Shown in pieces: positions 16,625 to 21,313 of a DNA stretch of 21,313 nucleotides. Each line of letters opens with the position of its first letter. Within the stretch, counting starts at the first letter, position 1. The stretch is taken from contig CBFGRU010000020.1 in the NCBI GenBank assembly GCA_965651255.1, forward strand, positions 1 to 21,313. The letters are read 5' to 3'. The notes under the pieces were generated by a model that saw only the letters and a list, made by a program, of their open reading frames with translations, was not told the DNA's origin and did no database searches. Source of the stretch: CBFGRU01 sp965651255. GTDB lineage: Bacteria > Planctomycetota > Phycisphaerae > Phycisphaerales > SM1A02. Both the position numbers and the translations under genes were made by a program.

Positions 16625-16703
16625 GCATCAACCCCGTAAAACCAGTGTCCTGTGCATAAGGGTGCTCTCTCGGTTGCTGATCAATGTCCAGGAGGCGAGG
16701 AAA

Positions 16704-17318
16704 CTAATCATATGTTCTGCCCGATACTGCGCGTTTCACTTCCCACGAGTCTTCCCACACAATTCTGCCGGATTCCAGGTCGAGAAGTTGAAACGAAGTG
16801 AAGTACGCATCGCTCCGCCCACTGCCGGATGTATTGGTCGTGGCATAGAACTCGGCGGTCGCGAGATGCGTTGGCTTCTCACGAACCTCCGGCGGCATAT
16901 CGGGTTCTTCGGGAGCGCGTAGCGCGTTCCAGCGTTCCGGTGGAACCACCCAGACAATGTGATGATCGCGCGCAAAATCGGTCTGAGCAAGTTGGCTGCG
17001 AAGCCGCACAAGATACAGCCATTTCTCTCGTTCCGGAATGATCTGGTTGGTGTGGTTGACAACCCGATCGAGTGAGAACACCCATCGGTCGGATTGGGGG
17101 GTTCGCGCTGCGATACTCTGGTCCCGCGCGAGTGATGCGGCCATCTGATCGGTCATCGCGATCAGATCAACGCTGTTGAGAAACGTTGTTCGCGCGCGAG
17201 GCGGAGATGTACATGAAGCAGAATGAAGCACGAACAGCAGTGACAGGACAAAGCCCATGGATCGCCATCCATGGGCTCGTGTTGGCGCTGGCAATGACGT
17301 TTGAGCGTGCAGTGTCAC
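16704..17318 (-). CDS. LpoB-like protein, second paralogue
   Basis: This 204-residue exported protein resembles its upstream neighbour. It shares the opening helix (VDLIAMTDQMAASLARD against VTATDRMAMAIASRLD), the strand and helix VVNHTNQIIPEREKWLYLVRLRSQLAQ, and the ending strands (SFQLLDLESGRIVWEDSWEVKR). These features match LpoB, which activates the peptidoglycan synthase PBP1b in E. coli. The hydrophobic segment MGFVLSLLFVLHSASC ends in Cys36, but the lipobox is poor (SASC instead of LxGC), so lipidation is uncertain. The start GTG overlaps the TGA stop of the first paralogue as GTGA, a sign of translational coupling. Sequence identity with LpoB itself is low; the family call rests on pattern and context. 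Confidence 0.65.
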   Translation of the reverse strand: MTLHAQTSLPAPTRAHGWRSMGFVLSLLFVLHSASCTSPPRARTTFLNSVDLIAMTDQMAASLARDQSIAARTPQSDRWVFSLDRVVNHTNQIIPEREKWLYLVRLRSQLAQTDFARDHHIVWVVPPERWNALRAPEEPDMPPEVREKPTHLATAEFYATTNTSGSGRSDAYFTSFQLLDLESGRIVWEDSWEVKRAVSGRTYD

Positions 17319-17923
17319 TGGAACTTCACTTCATACGATCCTTCCCACACGATGGCGCCGCGTCCGACGTCCGGCCCGCTGACTGCATCGCGGAGCTGGA
17401 CCAATTGATAGTCAAAGAGGAAGTAGTTCGTACCGCCTGAGGGAAGGTCGTACAGTTCGCAGGTAAGCACGTAGTCGGCCCGGCTGGTGTACGCGCCGGC
17501 GGTCGATTGGGGGTCCTTCCCGCCGTATTCGCGTGTCCGCTCACGTTCGATGAAATCGCGTTCGCGTACGAATTCGAGGCCGTTCCGCGCACCGGACTGC
17601 TGCAATTGGGCGCGCAGCCGCGCGAGAAACACCTGGTAGTCGCGCTCAGGCATCGATGTCTTGTTCTCGATCTGGCCGACGTAGATGATGGGTGGACTCT
17701 GCTGATTCGTGACATCCAATCGCGAGGCAATCGCCATCGCCATGCGGTCGGTCGCGGTCACCAGATCCTGCGATCGAGGCGCCTGGCTTCCGTACTCAGC
17801 GGGGGAATCATGGGTCGGGTCCATTCGGTAACCCGAAGTGCCCCGGTTTGCCGGTGGGGGGGAAGCGCAACCGGCGATGAAAAGGACGGAGAGGGAAGTG
17901 GCAATCAGTTTCTGGATGGACAC
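17315..17923 (-). CDS. LpoB-like lipoprotein, first paralogue
   Basis: The 202-residue product has a lipoprotein signal peptide with the lipobox IAGC (Cys19), a flexible Pro/Gly/Ser-rich linker (20-50) and a C-terminal alpha/beta domain. This layout and the signals DLVTATDRMAMAIASRL, PIIYVGQIENKT, FLARLRAQLQQSG and ADYVLTCELYDLPSG, followed by the final IVWEGSYEVKF, fit the LpoB family. In E. coli LpoB, an outer-membrane lipoprotein, reaches through the peptidoglycan to stimulate PBP1b. No class A penicillin-binding protein is in this window, so the partner here is unknown. The GTG at 17921-17923 has AGGAG about six bases upstream. It is the first gene of the block LpoB-like 1, LpoB-like 2, two-module protein, COG3014-like, DUF1425. 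Confidence 0.72.
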   Translation of the reverse strand: MSIQKLIATSLSVLFIAGCASPPPANRGTSGYRMDPTHDSPAEYGSQAPRSQDLVTATDRMAMAIASRLDVTNQQSPPIIYVGQIENKTSMPERDYQVFLARLRAQLQQSGARNGLEFVRERDFIERERTREYGGKDPQSTAGAYTSRADYVLTCELYDLPSGGTNYFLFDYQLVQLRDAVSGPDVGRGAIVWEGSYEVKFQ

Positions 17924-18105
17924 GGGAATCTCCTGTCTCTCACCGGCCGTTGATTCGATCGGCGATGTTGTTTCTCATTAGTAACCGGATGGAATCGTCT
18001 GGGGTTCCTCGCACAAACGATGAGACACCATGATAGACGATCGATTCCGTCCGTTGTTCTGCGTGCACATCGTCGTAGCGCTGCAGTCACCGAATCGGAG
18101 TTGTA

Positions 18106-18142
18106 TGGGGCAAAGAAAACGGAGCGGTCCGAAGACCGCTCC
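18106..18142 (-). terminator. Rho-independent terminator with UUCG tetraloop
   Basis: A perfect nine-base inverted repeat (GGAGCGGTC at 18121-18129, GACCGCTCC at 18134-18142) encloses CGAA, read as UUCG on the minus strand and closed by C-G. On the minus strand it is followed by GTTTTCTTTG. It lies 30 bases past the stop of the 18173-19072 gene and should end that transcript, separating it from the LpoB-like genes. Confidence 0.88.
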
Positions 18143-18172
18143 GCGCGTCAGGCACTTCAATGTCAATCTCAG

Positions 18173-19072
18173 TTAACGGCTGGACGTTTCCCGAAGCGGC
18201 CGCACCGCCACCGGGTAGCCACCAATCTGACGATGGATGTAATCCGGGGCATTGATGATCAGACTGCCTTGGTAGTAGCGAATCGTGGCGTCGCCACCGG
18301 CGGTGTCCGCCCAGCGATCCGGCTCAACGATTTCCTGAATGATGTCAATGATTTCCTGGGCGCGATCCAGCTCACTGGTGCGTTCGATGTCATCATCGCC
18401 GCCGTCGAAGATGTTTCCATCGCCACCGCCCTGGCCGCCGCCGCCACCGCCGAAGCCGCCGCCGCCGAGGCCGCCGCCGCCACCAAAGCCGCCGCCGCCA
18501 CCACCGAAGCCGCCGCCGCCGCCACCACCACCACCGTTCTGGCCGCCGTTCAGAGCGCCATCCAGATCGAGGTTCGGTGCGTTATCGAAGTAGGGAACTT
18601 CGAGCAGCATGTCGCGAATCGGGTACAGGCGAATCTCGCGATACCGGTCGAGGCGATCCTTCGTGCCGACTTCGACGAAGCCATCGCGAAGCTGCCAGCC
18701 GGTTTCATCAAGGTCCTGAACCTGGTCAAGGATCATTTCCAGAACGGCGAGGGCGGGCTTGCGCTGGGCATTCATCGTGACCGGAGCCGTCGGATCAATG
18801 CCGAAGCCGGTTCGGTCATCGTTGTAGCGGCCGACGATCTGAATGCCGAGGATGTTCGAAAGGAAGTTGATCGCATCGCGAACTTCCGTCCCGTCAAACT
18901 GCACATCGACATCGGTATACAGCAGGACGCTCAGCATCTGCGCCTTGCTTGAATCCTGCATCATCAGCGCGTTCGTTCCCGCGTGCGCGCTCGAGATCGT
19001 TGATCCGCCGAGAAAGAGGCCACCAGCAAGAAGACTGCCGGCTGCAACGAGAGTAAGTGTTTTCTTGGTCAT
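18173..19072 (-). CDS. Exported single-module protein with glycine-rich linker
   Basis: The 299-residue product has a signal peptide (MTKKTLTLVAAGSLLAGG..., likely cut near SSAHA, residues 27-31). One copy of the module seen twice in the 14888-16624 product follows: an N0-like unit (GTEVRDAINFLSNILGIQIV), WQLRDGFVEVGTKDRL (126-141), EIRLYPIRDML (145-155), then EPDRW (250-254) and INAPDYIHRQIGGYP (273-287). A tract of almost pure glycine with scattered Phe, Leu, Asn and Gln (about 176-220) is inserted between the halves. The ATG at 19070-19072 has GGAG eight bases upstream. A -10-like TATACT lies upstream and a strong terminator downstream, so it is probably a single-gene transcript. Function is unknown. 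Confidence 0.82.
   Translation of the reverse strand: MTKKTLTLVAAGSLLAGGLFLGGSTISSAHAGTNALMMQDSSKAQMLSVLLYTDVDVQFDGTEVRDAINFLSNILGIQIVGRYNDDRTGFGIDPTAPVTMNAQRKPALAVLEMILDQVQDLDETGWQLRDGFVEVGTKDRLDRYREIRLYPIRDMLLEVPYFDNAPNLDLDGALNGGQNGGGGGGGGGFGGGGGGFGGGGGLGGGGFGGGGGGQGGGDGNIFDGGDDDIERTSELDRAQEIIDIIQEIVEPDRWADTAGGDATIRYYQGSLIINAPDYIHRQIGGYPVAVRPLRETSSR
18420..18545. repeat. GCC/GGC-type triplet low-complexity tract inside a gene
   Basis: A run built from gccgccgcc, ccgaag and gccacc triplets encodes the glycine-rich linker of the 18173-19072 product on the minus strand. Such tracts can change length by slippage in steps of three bases. Confidence 0.8.
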
Positions 19073-19112
19073 GATTCAATCTCCATAGGTCTGCACGCAC
19101 TAGGACACTGTC

Positions 19113-19118
19113 AGTATA
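19113..19118 (-). promoter_or_regulatory. Putative -10 box TATACT for the single-module protein gene
   Basis: On the minus strand TATACT lies about 40 bases before the ATG at 19072. No good -35 hexamer is found 16-18 bases further up, so the call rests on the hexamer, its position and its recurrence before two other genes. Confidence 0.4.
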
Positions 19119-19191
19119 GTCGGCTGTTCAGAATCCTGCGAGAATCTTTTCTTTCGTGAAAACAACCTGTGGACAACCTTCTCAGGCGGTC

Positions 19192-21060
19192 CTAGCGGCC
19201 CTGCTCGTTGAGCAGCCGCACCATCTCTCCACATGTTACCAGATAAAGCGCCTGTGCGGGAAGGGCTTGGTCAGCTTCCCACAGGGCATTTCGAACCCCC
19301 CCAATCGCCCGAGCCGGGGTGGGATACCCCCACGCCGACTCCTCACGGACCGATAACTGTCTTGCAAACCGCATAAATGCCCGCAAACGCTCGACTTCCG
19401 CTCGGCGAAGGTAGTCGGGTACCAGTCGGGGATCATCAGCGATGGTCGTCAGCCATGCTGCTCCGCGCAGGCCCTGGCTCGTCGTTCGGGCTCCAAAACG
19501 ACCGGAAAGCTCAAACCCGCCGTGGAGGTCCGGCACTCCCGGGTGACTGGCCGGGCTTGTCTGAACGGTCCGCAAGAGTTCGCGGATGGTGGCCAGCTCC
19601 TCGTGGTGCATCAGTTCATCGGCACCGATCGCATCGGCGTACGCCGCTTCCGCCCACCCGATCCAGGGCATCAGTGTCAGATGATCTGGCGCCGCGACGG
19701 ACTTCCATGCTTCGTCCAATACAAGGCGTACCGTCTCGGGCGCGGGGTTTGTTGCGCCAGCGCGAAGTCGCTCGGCCAGGGCGAACGCCAGAATTGCCTG
19801 GCTCGTCGGCGGAAGTCTGGCGGAAGCGGCATCAGCGCCATCTCGCAACGCGCGGAACCCGGTGTTCGGGTCGAAACTCTTGACCAACACATTTTCTGCC
19901 GCACCAAGCAGTGACATCGCATCCGGGAGCGGTGCTTGCGGAATGAGCGAAGCGCCGGCCAGCACGAGAAACGCGCAAGTGACCTGATCTCCCAGAGGCG
20001 GGTCTTCTGACTCATCAAGCACTGACAGATCGCCCACGATTCGCTGGGCAAGCAGCAATGCGCGTTCGCGGTCAACCGGATCGATACCCGGTGTTCGGGC
20101 AAACCGCGCGAGCGTCCACGCCATCATCGCCTGCTCACCAGGGGGTGCGATCGGCGGTCGGTACTGGTCAAGGAGCGGGCGGTAGGTTCCCCGAAGGCCA
20201 AGCGGATGCTCAGCAGGCCAAAGGGAGGACTCGATGTGCCCGAGCAACGCGCTGGCCATCGAAGTGATCATCTGACGATCGATCGATCGCAGAGAGACAA
20301 CTTCATCTCCTCGAAAGGCTTCGATCGGACTCATTCCGGCGCCCGGCTGAATGAAGTGAGCCGTTTGAAATCGGTACACGCTCAGGCCAGATTCCCTCAT
20401 CAACGCGCTCAGCGGTTTTGCGCTGAGGCCGATTTCCGCCAACATTCCGGGAAAGACGAACGGAAGTGAGTCGGCGGTGCTCGACAATCGAAACTCACTC
20501 GGGAATCGAAACCGCCAATCGTTCGCGCGGCGAATGGCAACGCCATCCAACCCCGGCCGGACTTCCGCAGCGAGTTGTTCATACGTCCCTGCGACGATCG
20601 GCACCAGGTCTCCGGCGATCTCCACTTCAAGGGACAATCCGCGGCCGAGTTCACCTGGGTCGCTCTCCGCCAGACTGCGCACGACCGGGTCACTCAATGC
20701 TTCACCGAAAGCCCGACCGGCGGCCCGTCGCAACATTCCCGGGCCACCGTCCCAATCGGTCCCAATCCCGACCACCTTCCCCGGTCGGCGAATGATGACG
20801 CACACCGCTCTTGCACCGGGCAGATCAACCTGCGCCGAAGAGTCAGTCGGCCCGGGAAGGGTGAACTCATTGAGCCACCCGCGTACATGCATGAACGCGG
20901 CGGTCATCGTCTCCGCACTGGGAACACCATCATCCGCTTTATCGGACGATGCTTTCGCCGGGCGATCCGCTGTGTACAACATGCAGATCAAGATCAACAG
21001 TGTGACAAAAGTTGATCTCACGCAACGAGGTCTGTTGAAGCAGTGCAACATCCGGTACAT
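19192..21060 (-). CDS. Exported protein: AMMECR1-like domain plus alpha/alpha-toroid-like domain
   Basis: This 622-residue product begins with a signal peptide (FVTLLILICMLYTADRPAKAS, ending near residue 38). Residues about 52-240 follow the pattern of AMMECR1 domains: an opening helix, AVCVIIRRPGKVVGIG where the family has a 'VTL..G.LRGCIG' strand pair, then MLRRAAGRAFGEALSDP, LSLEVEIAGDLVPI, RPGLDGVAIR and a final MRESGLSVYRFQT. The family's Cys in RGCIG is absent. From about 300 the protein is a series of paired helices with short Gly/Trp-containing loops (GEQAMMAWTLARFAR, TSQAILAFALAERLR, TSQGLRGAAWL, LPAQALYLV), as in alpha/alpha-toroid proteins. No catalytic residues can be assigned. 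The ATG at 21060 lacks a clear ribosome binding site; an ATG three codons later is possible. Confidence 0.7.
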   Translation of the reverse strand: MYRMLHCFNRPRCVRSTFVTLLILICMLYTADRPAKASSDKADDGVPSAETMTAAFMHVRGWLNEFTLPGPTDSSAQVDLPGARAVCVIIRRPGKVVGIGTDWDGGPGMLRRAAGRAFGEALSDPVVRSLAESDPGELGRGLSLEVEIAGDLVPIVAGTYEQLAAEVRPGLDGVAIRRANDWRFRFPSEFRLSSTADSLPFVFPGMLAEIGLSAKPLSALMRESGLSVYRFQTAHFIQPGAGMSPIEAFRGDEVVSLRSIDRQMITSMASALLGHIESSLWPAEHPLGLRGTYRPLLDQYRPPIAPPGEQAMMAWTLARFARTPGIDPVDRERALLLAQRIVGDLSVLDESEDPPLGDQVTCAFLVLAGASLIPQAPLPDAMSLLGAAENVLVKSFDPNTGFRALRDGADAASARLPPTSQAILAFALAERLRAGATNPAPETVRLVLDEAWKSVAAPDHLTLMPWIGWAEAAYADAIGADELMHHEELATIRELLRTVQTSPASHPGVPDLHGGFELSGRFGARTTSQGLRGAAWLTTIADDPRLVPDYLRRAEVERLRAFMRFARQLSVREESAWGYPTPARAIGGVRNALWEADQALPAQALYLVTCGEMVRLLNEQGR

Positions 21061-21183
21061 TGAGCAATCCAGGTCCGGGAAACTCGGCTACGACGGAACG
21101 ACAGCGGCATGCTGACTTCCACGATCCCACTGGCACGGCGATTGAATATATCACGGCAGACATCCAAAGATCAGGAGAATGCC

Positions 21184-21267
21184 ATGCTTCGACAGATGAT
21201 GCTCATCACGACCTCCCGCAAGCGACTTGCCCTGTTGACTCTCCTCACCTTCGTGACGCTCTGCTGA
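21184..21267 (+). CDS. Possible 27-residue hydrophobic peptide
   Basis: An ATG at 21184 has AGGAG at 21173-21177 with six bases of spacing, one of the better sites in the window. The frame encodes a basic start followed by a hydrophobic stretch (SRKRLALLTLLTFVTLC) and ends at TGA just after the Cys. It looks like a truncated signal peptide or a very small membrane peptide. Beyond the TGA the frame holds 13 more codons before two stops. Another frame is open to the window edge, so a frameshifted or broken lipoprotein gene is an alternative. It diverges from the 19192-21060 gene with a gap of 123 bases. Confidence 0.35.
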   Translation: MLRQMMLITTSRKRLALLTLLTFVTLC

Positions 21268-21313
21268 AACGTAGGCCGATCCGGACCCATTCATTCACTC
21301 TTCGAATGATGAA

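Noticed and set aside
18420..18545. CRISPR-like or satellite repeat
   Set aside because: The units are irregular triplets inside a coding frame, with no spacers.
18020..18952. Alanine-rich 310-codon plus-strand open frame
   Set aside because: Its poly-Ala section is just the complement of the glycine-coding triplets of the module protein gene.
19163..19180. DnaA-box-like TGTGGACAA with flanking ACAACC repeats
   Set aside because: It has one mismatch to the DnaA box and there is no cluster of boxes, AT-rich unwinding region or dnaA/dnaN nearby, so it is not evidence of an origin.

Overview
The window looks like part of the chromosome of a GC-rich Gram-negative bacterium. A member of the Planctomycetota, perhaps Phycisphaerae-like, is the best guess. 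This rests on the mix of a eukaryote-type UDP-sugar pyrophosphorylase, a phosphohexomutase of the GEGNGG type, an exported N0-like module of a kind I remember from planctomycetes, and zinc-ribbon proteins. It is an inference from gene content; no marker gene proves it. There are 18 convincing protein genes, one possible micro-ORF, no rRNA or tRNA that I can see, no insertion sequence and no CRISPR array. No gap between genes exceeds 300 bases.

Region 1 (1-7770) is housekeeping. It opens with a 21-bp tandem repeat at the left edge. A minus-strand operon follows: a P-loop-like/deoxyribosyltransferase-like protein, a zinc-ribbon membrane protein and the tRNA pseudouridine synthase TruA. On the plus strand are a ferritin-like protein and a class I xylose isomerase. 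Then come DedA (minus), glycerate 2-kinase (plus) and a UAP1/AGX-type UDP-sugar pyrophosphorylase (minus).

Region 2 (7944-12580) holds phoU (minus), diverging from a compact plus-strand run pdxJ - dapA - Nudix hydrolase. That run converges on a phosphoglucosamine-mutase-like gene (minus).

Region 3 (12670-19072) is the most unusual part. It is a minus-strand block of exported proteins. In transcription order these are a single-copy module protein closed off by a strong terminator, two tandem LpoB-like lipoproteins with overlapping reading frames, a protein carrying two copies of the same module, a COG3014-like lipoprotein and a DUF1425/YcfL-like lipoprotein. LpoB, YcfL and COG3014 proteins go together in gammaproteobacteria, where LpoB activates the peptidoglycan synthase PBP1b. 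Here the set is interleaved with a repeated, apparently uncharacterised module and followed by the phosphohexomutase. This suggests a cell-envelope system, possibly for peptidoglycan, that I cannot match to a described one.

Region 4 (19192-21313) has a large exported protein that seems to join an AMMECR1-like domain to an alpha/alpha-toroid domain. Divergent from it is a possible 27-residue hydrophobic peptide with a good ribosome binding site at the right edge.
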